A program made the translations under genes and the position numbers. A stretch of DNA of 64,000 bases. Origin: Caprimulgus europaeus. Its lineage: Eukaryota; Chordata; Aves; Caprimulgiformes; Caprimulgidae. The notes under the pieces were generated by a model, which did not search any database, was not told the DNA's origin, and was given only the letters and a program-made list of their open reading frames with translations. The stretch covers positions 1,922,001-1,986,000 of the forward strand of contig OU015541.1 in the NCBI GenBank assembly GCA_907165065.1, given 5' to 3'. This document shows, piece by piece, positions 46,806-58,410 of this stretch. How positions within the stretch are numbered: the first letter of the stretch is position 1; each line of letters starts with the position of its first letter.

Positions 46806-48137
46806 AATAGGCAAATGGGCTCTCATGTCTGTCCTGGCCTGTCAAAGCTCTTCTTTTTCCAGAGAAAACAGTAGGGAAGTTTCTGCTAACGTTCTCCAAC
46901 TTCCTAATGCACAAATTGCTGCAGGCTCTGAGCGTTAGCACCTCATTCACAGATGTGGGCACTAAGTCAGAAATATTCATCAGTCACAAGAGCCAGTTCT
47001 GCTGCTCTGGGTATTAGAGTGAGTCAAAGAGGACCTGGCTCTTCTGGCACATAGCAAGTATCATAGTAATTAAAAAAGTGAGGCTCCTTGTCAAGTGTTC
47101 CATTATCTCCCAGGGAAGTGCACTGGAGTCTGCGCGTGGCAGCTCTCTCCTGTTCCTTTACACACAGGCAAAGCGACACGAAGGAAGAAACCAGTTTGCT
47201 CCAGATCAACTCCCACTGGTCCCTGTGTGCTCACAGGGCAATTTTTGGTGGCCAGAGCCTGTTTATATAGAAGGACAGGGCTGGATGTGGAGAGCTGCTC
47301 CTTGAGCTGTTGGGTTCTTGAGGAGACAAGGAAGATCTTCCTAAGCCAGGAGCCCCACCACGCATGAATGAGGGCTGGGGTACAGCTCAGGCAGAGATGA
47401 TGTGTGCAGGAAGGATGGCAAATGCTGCCCAGCAATGGGGAGGTGAGTGGGGTCTGTCCATCCCTGCTCACCCTCCAGCCAACGCCACGGACAGTGCGGG
47501 CTCACACTACCTGGAGAAGAAACCAGGTCTAGGAGAGGGTCACAGACATCAGGAAGGTGCTGGCAGGAGATGCCAGACCAAAGGAGGGTCTGGAGGTGCT
47601 CAGTGCAGGAAACCAGCTCTGCTGTGCTGGGGAATCCGGGGCTCAGCCCTTGCTGAGTTCACCCTGCCAAAAACCAAAGGTCTTACTGTTTCCAGTGAAA
47701 TTAATCCTTATGGGAATCTGCTCTCTGATGCAACGCTCCGCAGGAGATTTCTTTTTCCCATCACTCTGCTTATTTCAGCTTGAAAAATAAACAGAGGTGA
47801 AAAAGTAATGAGCAGTAAAAATATCTAGGAGCTGCTGGAAGAGTGGAGTTTGCCATCTGTCCGTGGGGAACGTGCCATGCTGGGTAAGGCAGAATGCTGA
47901 CTCAGCTGCTACACTTCAGCAACCAGAGTGGAGGGAAAGACTAAACAGTGCTGCCTCGTCTTCTGGCTTGGAATTACATTAGAAATAACAAACATCTGAG
48001 CTCCAATTCTCAACTGACAGTATCTCTAAATAGAAGGGAATGTATGGGATGGGAAACAGCAGCGAGTGGCCAAAAGGAGTAAGTGGCTACTGCTGAGAGC
48101 AGAGAGCGTGTGGAGGGACAGCATGGGTGGAGTTGGG
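46806..48137. other. Unique sequence, no gene seen
   Basis: Single-copy DNA without recognisable features. Confidence 0.5.
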
Positions 48138-48217
48138 GTCCTGTCAGTGTTGGGTTCATGGTTGGACTCGATGATCCTAAAGGTTGTTTCCAGTGGAGGC
48201 CATTCTGGGATTCTGTG
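48138..48217 (+). mobile_element. CR1 LINE, short 3' fragment
   Basis: 'gtcagtgttgggttcatggt', 'ttggactcgatgatcctaaa' and a degraded tail 'attctgggattctgtg'. Confidence 0.85.
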
Positions 48218-51200
48218 TTTGCTGGCTTCAGGATGGTTAAAAACCATATCCACATGCTTGGTGTGCTCAGGGTGGGCACATCTGAGTCCCAGCAGTGTGC
48301 TGGGCAGTGTGACCTGCAACCCCGACAGCAATGAATGCAGAGGAAGGGCAGGCTCACCTCCATCTCCTCCTCCTTCCTGACTGTAATTTCTTGCCCCAAA
48401 CCCATCACTTCAATGGAAATAAATGCATAGCAGGCTCATCTCTGATCTGAAACCCGATTTATCCTCGGAAGCACTGAGAATGGGTCCTTGGGACATTTGT
48501 CTTGTCATGTGGGTGTGTGAATAGACCCATTCAGACACAAACACAGGCCAGGTATTGCCTCCTAACTATGGCTCCATTCACCGAGAGATGGGTTCTTAAT
48601 GAACTGAGCTCGACGAGGCAGGCAGGAGAGCGCACGGGAGATAATAGCCTGAGTGCAAGAACCTGCCATGTATAGGAATTTTAATTAAACTTGACAAAGC
48701 CTGAGTGGAAAAAAGGAGAGATTGAGGCCAGCTGGGGGAAAGATGCAAAATGAGCTGAGTTTGGTGAATACTGTTGACCTGCTGCATCTCAGGAGAACTC
48801 CCACGTCTCTGGGTGTGCAGGGGGAGAAGGGGATCGGTCCTTCCACTGCGCTGGGTGGAGGGAGATGCCAAATGGGAATGAAGGGAGGCTGAGCTGTCAG
48901 AGCTGCCAGCCCATGCCCAGTGCCCGCCTGCCTTTGCTGAGCTCTCTGGGGCATGGGACACACGAGCTGAGCCAGCTTTGACTCCCCTTTGGGCTGTTAA
49001 TGCAAACCCGCAAGGCACCGGGGATCCGGTTTAGTTTGGCTGAAAATGCCCCCGGGGCGATGCTGGATGAGTATCAAAAGGACATTTAATTTTTTTTAAT
49101 TTTTTAATTTTTTTTTGTTTTGCAAACACAAGGAAAATTCAAACCAGCTGGGTTGGTGGTTTAGAGCCGATTGCAGCAGCCCCTGGGATCTCCCTTGCAT
49201 GCTGTGTCCGTGGCTGGGATCAGCCAGGTAACTTGGGCTGGTGGTGGTGGGGGTACAAGCTGGGGTGGCTGGTTGGGGGCTCTGCTTTCCCCTGCCCTGC
49301 AGCGAAGCCCTTGGCCATGTGCAGCGAGCACCGTGTGAGGTGTTTTACCTGCCTGGGGTGAGAACAGGTCCCTGCCCAAACAGGAGAGCTGGGGGAACAG
49401 GGCTGAAGAAGGCAGGAGAGATGCTGGAATGATGCATTTTACCTCAGATCCTGCCTGTCCCCAGGCATCGCTCGCCTCGCCGGGATACTCCAGCATCTTT
49501 GTTTGGCTCTGCCATTCCCCGGCCCCTTCAGACCCAGACCCTCCATCTCCCTCCCTTCCCCTGACAAAACCCACTTTGCTGTCCTGGCCTGGGGACCTGC
49601 TGTTACTTCCCAGCCCCATGTGTGGCTTTGGGGCTCCTTTCCTGGCTGTTTAACCCAGCTGGGAGGATACTTTGGGCATCGCTCTTGCATCTGCTCTGGC
49701 CGATAAAGCCCTACCTGACCCTGCATCTGCCCACCTGGTTCTCACCTGCTTTCTTCACACCTCTCGATGCTCCCTGTCCATTCACTCCTGGTGAGATGTG
49801 TTTTACTAGTCCTGAAATACATTTTTTTTTCTCCCTAAGTGCGAGTTCCATCCAGAGTAATTGCTTCTTTATTGCAGCTCTTGTATTACGCAAAATAATA
49901 AAGCTCCATTAATGAGGCACAAACCGAGAGCAGCGGAGGCTGGAGAGAGGATGTGCAGTGAACAACTGCAACATCCCCTGCAAGACACCACATTTCGCTG
50001 CCACAAACTCTTGTCTGTAGAAGAGGTCAAGGCTCAGCTTTCTCCAAACCACCCCTGGGGCTCTCTTGGTGTCCTCCAGCCCTGCCCATGCCTCTGCCCA
50101 GCATCGAGCTGCACACGTGGACACGGGCACGTCCCCGGAGTGTGTGTGCCAGAGCCCATCTTCACACGCCTGGAGCACTCTTGAAATAATTGTGCCTAAA
50201 CACTTTGCTAAGCTCTTTGCTCTCCCCTCCCTGCTAGCATCTCAGCTCTGTGGTGTCCCTGGAAAATGCTGGCTGTCGCTGTGGGACAGGATCTCCTGCC
50301 TGCTCTGCTAGGCGCCGGTTGGTTCAAATTAACTTTGCAAGCAATGTTCTGTCTCATTTTCTTCTGATTCCAACAACCTCCAGGCTGCTCAGTGCCTGTG
50401 TGGCCTGTTCCCCCTCTGAGCCTTTGGGACAGATCTAATGAAAATCATTCTGGGTTGAAAATCCCAGCCTGGGTAGACCGGGTTTCTCCTCTTCTCACCA
50501 GGAACACGGCTGGAGAACTCGGGCAGCTGAGCGGAGGAAACTGGTTTTGAGGAGCATGCGGGGATGGTATGTAGGGATGGGTACAGGGAAGCATTGTGGC
50601 TGGGAAAGGGAGATCCCCTGCAAAGCTCTGCAAGGCCTGAGCTTTTTTTTTCCCTACAAACCATGAGTGTGGGCTTTATACCAGCTGGGGAGACCAGGGT
50701 GCAAGTAAAGGCTTGAAATCCCCTTTTGCACCAGAGCAGGCTGACAAAACACAAAGTCCTTCACTCCCAGGGACACAAATGCAAACATGGGGATGTTCTC
50801 GGTGTTTCTCTCCTAACAAATCCCAGCTGAACCCAAGCCCCAGCGCTGTTCTGGCTGCTGAACAGAACCAGCTCTGGCCCAGCTCACACCAGGACAATAT
50901 CCACCCCTTACTCCATACCTCATATGCCATGCTCAGGTTTCACACTTCCTAATGTATTTAGATTAATCACTATCCTGGAAGGAGTTCTGTATAGACAGAC
51001 AGGTGAGCAGAGCTGCAGTGCTCCATGTTCCAGTTTAGCAGGGACCAGCCAAACAGGCTGTGCCGGCTCCCAGCTGCATTCCCAGGCTCCGGGCAATCCC
51101 GTTGGTGCTCAGGCTCCTGCGTGGCCTCGGCCAGCTCTGCCATGGGACACGTCCCACTGTCCTGCTGGGCTCTGCAGCCTCCCAGCACCATCCCCCTGAG

Positions 51201-52367
51201 GCTTTAGGAGGAGAAGAGCATCGGTTGGGAGCACAGCAGGTCTCTTGGCTCGCGCAGAGAGCAGAGAGAGCAAAGAGCTGGAGCTGATCTGCCCAGTGCT
51301 TTGGCAGTGCCCAGTGTATCCCGGTACTGAACCCCCTCCGGGCATCCAGCCGCCTTTCCCAGGGGAGCAGAAGAAGGAAAGCAGGAGACCAGGAGGGCTG
51401 CTGCTCCCTCCAGAGCTGGCTCAGGAACTGCCTGGGGGAATTTCTTCCTGAAATGTTGGCACAAGTTGTAGGGGAAATCACTGAGAGGAGAGGCTGGCTT
51501 ATTTCTGGATTTCTCCTGGGTTTAGGTAGCTCCCGTTTGTTGGCGGCCGCTCAGGAGAGTGTGCTCATACCAAGTGCACTCTGCAAGGAGCAGGGTGTGG
51601 AGAATGGACCAGTGTGTGTCCTCTGCAGTGGCTTCCACGGGGGTGAAATCCACTGGCAAGCACAGCTCAAAGCCTGGAGGAGCAAAGTGATTTCCCTCCT
51701 GCATTTTCATCTCCTTTCTATCAGTGATGGACTGGAAGCACCCATGAGGAACTTGTCAGTGGTGAGCTTTGGGAACAATTATTTCTGCATTTAAAACAAA
51801 AAAAAAAAAAAAAGAAAAAGAAAAGGAGAAGCCCCCCTCCCCCCTCAGGCTTCTCTCTGAATTTGCTGGGTCAGTGCTTTGGCTGCTGTTGGTTATTTCA
51901 TTTTATGCTTTTCTCCTCATTAAATCCTGCCCTCTGCAGAAGCGTGAGCTCAGGAACTTTGACACACTCGGTCCCTGCCAGGGCCCTGACACCAAGTCTC
52001 CTCATGATGGATGACTGTGCACAAGGATCTGCAGATGCTGTGGTTACATATAACACCAGGGAGCTGGTTTCTGTGGTCCAGGAAGATGTTATCTGCCTGG
52101 GGTTTGCCTTGGGTAAAGCTCCCCCAAGGCCTCCCCTTCAAGTTGCACAACCAGCTGAGGCCACCCCAGATTTGGCTGTTTCTTTGCAGAAGCATTAAAT
52201 GGAAGCAAACATTTTAGCAAGTCCCTTTGGACATGCTGCTTGGAGAATAATCAAACAGGAAAGCCAAAAATGCACATTGGCTGCCTAAATGCTGGGAGAT
52301 GGGCTTTGGTCTGGGCTCTGTGGGGAGCTCCTCTGGGTGACAGACTTCTCCTGGCTTGATAGTGTCT
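48218..52367. other. Unique interval, no gene seen
   Basis: Simple T-rich tract at 49087-49122 and A-rich tract at 51798-51832. AT-rich stretches at 48650-48710 (gaattttaattaaacttgac) and 49860-49915 (attacgcaaaataataaagc) could be regulatory. No exon or RNA gene recognised. Confidence 0.5.
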
Positions 52368-52430
52368 GAATTGTTTAGTCTAGAGAAGAGGAGGATGAGG
52401 GGAGACCTTCTCACTGTCTACAACCACCTG
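52368..52430 (+). mobile_element. CR1 LINE internal fragment
   Basis: 'ttgtttagtctagagaagag' plus 'gaggggagaccttctcactg' match the CR1 ORF2 C-terminal block ([15 protein letters not shown]). Both ends are missing. Confidence 0.75.
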
Positions 52431-54203
52431 ATCAGCATCTGCCTTCTCCAGTTTTAGCTCTTCTGATCTTCATGAGATGTGGTCAAGACATACATTTCCA
52501 GTCTGGGGTCTCTTATTTCTATACAGTTTGCTTGGGCAGGAGCTTCTCTGAAGGATGAAGCCCATCTCCCACCTCCTAAACACACAAATAATACATAAAA
52601 AAACTCCTTTTACTTTGGAGTGTAAAGCAACCCTGCTCAGCTGCGTTGTGAAATCAGGTAGATCAATTCTTCCCCGCTGTCAACAGCCGCTGTCTGCTGC
52701 AAGACACTTTCTTTTTCAGTTTGCAGTACCTGGACAAAGCAATTTGCTGGGGTTTGGTGAGATGTGGTGCCCATCCATCAGCTGCTGTCACCTTACACCG
52801 AGTCTTGCTTTATCCCAGGGAATCAATCCTGCCTAATGTATAAATATTAGATCTAAAGCCTCGGCTGTAGAGGAGAACACGGAGCTGTCAGATAAGCTGC
52901 AATTAGTGCATTTATCTACTTTATTTTCCTGTTGTTTCCCAAACTCCTTTTGCCTGCCTGCTCTCCACACACGTAATGAAACCTGCACTCAATGTTGATT
53001 AAAGAAGCAGAATTCCCAGGTGAGTGTGACCTCACACGGCCGTGACACGCGCTCCTCAACTGCCTTGTGGGAATGTCAGTTTTTAGGGGTTTCTCTCCCC
53101 TTTCTAAACACACCCATAGCAGAGAAAGGGCTTTTTAACAGGGGATTAGTGGGTCATCCTTCTCATTTGCTTTCTGATTTGCTTGGCTTCACCAGAGGGG
53201 TGACGAGTCGCATCTTTGCAGTCAGCTCTGCTGTCTCAGAGAAGCATTTACTCGCCTTTGCCAGCTGCTCCAGAACCTCTTTAAGCAAAATGCTGCAAAA
53301 GACACAGATATATTCTTATTAGCCTTGCAAGAAAAATCACAGCAATCAATCCTGACGCTAGACTAACTCCTTCCCTTTGTAGTGTGGATGTTTAGAAGTA
53401 ATTTGGGGAGTAATTGCTGCGAATGGCAGCGTGGAAGTAAATGCCTGCAATAAAACATTGCGGGGGTGACTGTTATCCTCATGATATTTCCAACAAACAT
53501 TACTGAAATGTGTTTTCTTCTCTATAAATGGCAACAGAATTTTAATGTTTTTAGTGCTGATGTGGAAATGGAGTCAAAATTAGCTGGGTTGGTTCTGAGA
53601 TGATTTGTATTATTGTAAGGGTGAGGTGGGTTCCCCCTTTCTACTGCCCTGCCTTTCCAGTAGGGTCTCCTTCACAATCTGCTCCTGTTTTATTTCATGT
53701 TAGGAAGCCCCTTTCCATTAAACTGATATAAATAATTGCTGTATTCTTTCACAGAGTAAACACCAACTTTGCAAGCTGGCAATGGCATTACCGGAAAAAG
53801 CTGCTGGCCTGATCCCAACGGCCTTTTCTCCTGTTTTCCAGATGGGTTCATCTCTTATTCCTTGTGAATAATTTATCCAGGCATGCCTGGAAATGTTCTC
53901 TAAAGAAATTACAACTGTCTTAAAACATCTCTACCAGTGCTGCTGGTTGGTGCTGGAGAATGACTCTGTGAGTAATTCCTTCTGCCCTTCCAGCTCAGTG
54001 GTTTTCTCTCTGTGTGTGAGCAAGCCCGTGGTGCTGGGATGCGCTGGGATTCCAGGAGAGCAGTCTGGGAGGGCTGGGAGCGTGAGGTGGGCAGTGATGG
54101 TGTGGGCAAGGCGCGTGGTCCATCATCTAACTGCAATGTGGGAGGGTGGCTGAGTCGTGCAGGGATCCAGTTTGGTGTTGGACAACTCCTCCAGCACCTG
54201 CTA
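52431..54203. other. Unique interval with candidate regulatory element
   Basis: AT-rich, non-repetitive DNA at 52830-52930 and 53340-53640. No exon recognised. Confidence 0.5.
52830..52930. promoter_or_regulatory. Possible GATA/homeodomain element
   Basis: CAGATAAGC at about 52889-52897 and an inverted GATA site (TTTATCT, 52911-52917) flank a caattag homeodomain core, inside AT-rich unique sequence. Confidence 0.25.
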
Positions 54204-54735
54204 GATCATAGAATCATCGAGTGTTGAGAGTTGGAAGGGACCCACCAGGATGATGGAGTCCAACTCCTGTCCCTGCACAGGACAATCCCAACGTTCACAC
54301 CATGTCCCTGAGGGCCTTGGCCAAATGCTGCTGGAATCTTGTCAGGCTTGGTGCCATCAGCACCTCCCTGGGGAGCCTGTTCCAGTGCTCCACCACCCTC
54401 TGCCTCAAGAACCTTTTCCTCATGGCCAACCTCACCCTCCCCTGCCACATCTTCCTGCCATGTCCTCTGCTCCTGGCGTTGGTGGCCAGAGAGAAGAGCT
54501 CAGCGCCTGCCCCTCCTCTGCCCCTGGGGAGGAAGTTCTGGACCATGATGAGATCTCCTCTCAGTCTCCTCTTCTCCAGGCTGAACAAACCAAGTGACTT
54601 CAGCCTCTCCTCACACCCTTCCCCTCTAAACCCTTCCCCAATGTTGTGTCCCTCCTCTGGACACTCTCCAGCAGCTATAGATTGTTTTTATCATGTGGTG
54701 TCCAAGACTGCACCCAGTGCTCAAGGTGAGGCTGC
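54204..54735 (-). mobile_element. CR1 LINE, 3' fragment with ORF2 C-terminal remnant
   Basis: Starts at 'gatcatagaatcatcgagtg' and extends to 'caagactgcacccagtgctc'. About 97 minus-strand codons stay open (54295-54588), with GLFSLEKRR-like start, VVEHWNRLPREVL and LAKALRDMV. Closest sister in the window is 35153-35613. Confidence 0.95.
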
Positions 54736-57124
54736 ATGGTGCATGTGTGTTTGGGTTGATGTTTCTATCTAGGCCACTTTGCAGAGATTTCCAAGGAAAA
54801 CCCTATCTGTAGATGAACATTTCCAGGGTAATTCTGTTACAGTTGTAAAATTTGGCCTGTGAAACCGGTGCAACTTCATCCTCCACATCTCTGAACCGAA
54901 ATAAATGTGCTTGCTGCAGATAGAACATCAGAGCCAAGTGCGTGGGGCTGCAGGTGGACCTGGCCCTGCTTGCTTTTGATGGATGGGTGCATTTTAGGTG
55001 CTGCTCTTTGCAGATGGAGCCCGTGGTGGCCAAGTCTTGCCAGCCAATTCCTTCCTGTTATTCAGCATTTGCAAACCAAAGTGGAAGGGATGGAGGAGCA
55101 GTGCCAACCACTGCTCTTGTGATCGTGGATCTCCATCTGCCCAAACCTGCCAAGAGGGATTGGAGGCCAGAAGGGAAAACTCACCATATTTGTAATGAAA
55201 GCATCCAAAATCTCAGGACATCATGAGCTACAGGGAACACAAAGGGGCCAAATGTGGGAGAGGCTTCAGGTGTTTGCTGTGCCTGGTGCTGCTGCTGGGA
55301 ACGTGGCCAAGCTTCGTGCTCCAACAGAGGCAGAGCGAAGCCCTACAAAGCTTCATGGCAAACTTCTACCAATTAAATGCTGTGTGAAATGACAGAGGGG
55401 GGGTTGTTCAGCCCCAGGAGGGTGGGCTGCTGTCATGAGTGTGTTAGTTGGACGCTGATGCTCCCTAAGAGGGGGAGTGGGCTCCTGGCTTGGTGGCTCA
55501 TAGCAGCTACTGGTGGTCGGGGCTGCTCTTCTCATCGCTTGCTGCTGGCAGATGCAAAGCTATTAAGGCAGGTGATTAAATGTGATGTCTATTGATCCTC
55601 CGCTGTGCCCAGAGCCAGGGCTGACGTTATCCTCTTTGGATATTCACAGAACTGCTGAGAGCTGGCTTGGAAACCCTCCCGGACAAAGGTGTTGGCAGGT
55701 GTCTGCTGCCGTCTGCAGCCCTTTTGGCTGCCAGGCTCCTGTGCTGAGCTCCTCGGCATGGGGACAATCATGGTTTGACCCTGGGAAGGTGGTGACAGCA
55801 CGTGGTGAAGGAGGACACGTCCTGGTGCGTCAGCCTGCTCCATGTACAGCTCCATGCAGATGAGATGCTGATGTCTGCCCGGCAGCGGCACTGGGTGTCA
55901 CACAGGCTGAGCATCCCAGGCCAGACCTCTGGGGACAATTTCTCACTTACCTCTGGCTACAAATGCCACTTCCCAACAGGTCATTGAATTTTTCCTTTTC
56001 TCTCCAATTTTTAATGGGAGCATCCCTCCATGAAGTGATGCCCAGTGACACCCTCCCTCCTGTTTGGCACTGGAGAAGCCAAAGACAGAAGGGGAAGCCT
56101 AAGAGCGGGCAGGTCATTCCAAATAATTCTCCAAATGTATCAAGAAAACAACAAAAAAATTGGTTTTCAAGCATTTTTTACTCGGTGTTTGGTTTGCAGC
56201 CAACAGTTTAATGCATCACTGAGTTGAGTTGTGTCTGCTCCGCAGTGCAGTTGTCCAAGAAATCAATGCCCTGATACACTTTCCTTTGCTAGAAACTCCA
56301 CTTTTTGCTTGAGTGGGTGTGAAAACACAGAGCTGGCCAAAGCCAAGGGAAGGCTCTCCCGCTGAGTCCAGCGTCAGAAGAAGTCACAGGACAAAGACTT
56401 TGCTCTCCTGTTCTTCTTGCAGGGGTCATGGGGCTTTGAATGCTGACCAGAGGGCAATTAAACAGAAGGAAATGTCTTCTCTAGCTAAAAATAACCTTTT
56501 TTCTAGTGCATGGCCACTTGAATTTGTGGTCCAAGCTGATTTTCTGGCTTTTTCTATCCATTGCCAGCGCTCCTAAAGCACCAGAGAAACCCTGCTGCAG
56601 GAGCTGGGCTGTGGATTCATTTCTGTGTGGACAACCCAGCTTTGTTAGGGTGTACTTGGTCTGGCCATGCCATGAGGAACATCTCTGCTCCTTCACAGAC
56701 TCCTCTGGGAAAGAGATGTCTAATCCTTCCCACCTCCTGGGTGAATCCTGTCCTTGCTGGGAAAGTCGAAGCATCAGTAGAACTCCTGAGCTGGCAGTGG
56801 TGTCTCCTGGTCAGACAATTGTTTAATACTTGGAGAACAGCCACTGTAAAAAAAACCAGAACAAAAGTCACCCAAACAACCTCTGACTTTACCCTCTTCC
56901 TGCTCCTGTTTTGACACATGGGGGTGATTTCCAACAGTGCCCATGAAGATCTGCTGGGAGCAGCAACCACTGGCCCCAGGGGCTGCCTGCAGCCACGAGG
57001 ACATGGTGATGGTCTCTCCCTAAATGAAGGTGAGTTTTTGAATCCCCATGACTGTGAGCATGGATTGTGGGAAATGGTGACTTTCCTGCAGGGAGAACCC
57101 CCCGGATTTGGGGTAATTTCCACT
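54736..57124. other. Unique sequence, no gene seen
   Basis: Single-copy DNA; no exon or RNA gene recognised. Confidence 0.5.
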
Positions 57125-57366
57125 CACAGAATCCCAGAATTGTCTTGATTGGAAAAGATCTTTAAGGTCAATGAGTCCAACCATGAACCCAACACTGACC
57201 AGTCCCCACTGACCCATGTCCCTCAGCACTGTGTCTACACCACTCTTCAATCCCTCCAGGGATGGGGACACCACCACTGCCCTGGGCAACCCCTTCCAAT
57301 GCCTCAGAACCCTTTCAGCAAATAAATCCTTCCTCACATCCAATCTCAACTGCCCTTGGTGCAACA
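57125..57366 (-). mobile_element. CR1 LINE, 3' fragment
   Basis: 'cacagaatcccagaattgtc', 'gattggaaaagatctttaag', 'caccactgccctgggcaacc'. Near-copy of 19353-19610. Confidence 0.94.
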
Positions 57367-58257
57367 AACACTCCTGGAGTCCCATGGGGTTTTTGGAGGG
57401 CCACCCCAAAAACCCCTTTCAGGGGAAAAAAATCATTCCCAGTGCTGTAAAATGGTGTGAGGTTGAGCTCAGCTGCTCACCTGGAGCAGAGGAGCCCAAG
57501 GGAGCTGCTGTTTGAGGGGACTTGCTGTCCCCAAAGGTTCCCAGCTCCCTTCTCCTGCAGGGCGGCAGGTAGAGGCTGGGTGAGAGCTGAGCCCCAAAAC
57601 CCAAATCTCTGCCCCAAAGTGCACAACTGCTGAGCTGGACCTGGCTTGGTCTGGGTGAGACACATCAGTAAAATATCCAGGGCACAGCGTGCAGGGGGAC
57701 AGTCTGAGGAGCAGCTTTGAAGCTCAGCACAGGCGCTCACTGCTCTGCAGAGCTGCCCGAGTTCTCCTTTCCTCTGCAAATTCAGTGCAGAATCAGTTTG
57801 CCTCCAGCTCTTGGCTGTGTGGAGAAACAGCCACTGAATGCAGAACATGGCTCAGCCCAGCTTCCCTCTGTTCTGTCCAGGTGGCCTTGACCTGGAGAAG
57901 CTGAAGTTCTGCTGTTGTCCTCCCCTGAGACATGCTGGATGTGCAGGTGGGAGTTTGCTAAATGTTTTTGCAGTAGCTGAGCTAATGCCAAATGGTGTTT
58001 TTACTTTGCCCTTCACGTGTCTCCCCTTGTCCTTGCCACTCCCATTCTGCCCTGTCCCCCAGCACTCACCCTGGTCCCTCACTCACCTTCTCCTTCCCCA
58101 CAAGTAGGGGAAGCTGTAAACCTGGTCATGATTTGAAGATGACAATGATGGCAGAAATAGCTGCTTTGAGCAGCTCTGTGGAGCAGTGAGTGGTTCAGTG
58201 AATTCAGCTCATGACAACGTGTTCTCACCAGTTCCTGCTGCCCTCTTATCAGCCCAT
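57367..58257. other. Unique sequence, no gene seen
   Basis: No exon or RNA gene recognised. Confidence 0.5.
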
Positions 58258-58410
58258 CAGCCTGGACAGCTCACCCTCCAGCTGCCCTCAGCCTGGACAG
58301 CTCACCCTCCAGCTGCCCTCAGCCTGGACAGCTCACCCTCCAGCTGCCCTCAGCCTGGACAGCTCACCCTCCAGCTGCCCTCAGCCTGGACAGCTCACCC
58401 TCCAGCTGCC
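58258..58410. repeat. 31-bp minisatellite, about 5 copies
   Basis: Unit begins cagcctggacagctcaccct; copies start at 58258, 58289, 58320, 58351 and 58382 and are almost identical, implying recent expansion. The repeated peptide seen in its open frames is a by-product. Confidence 0.97.
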
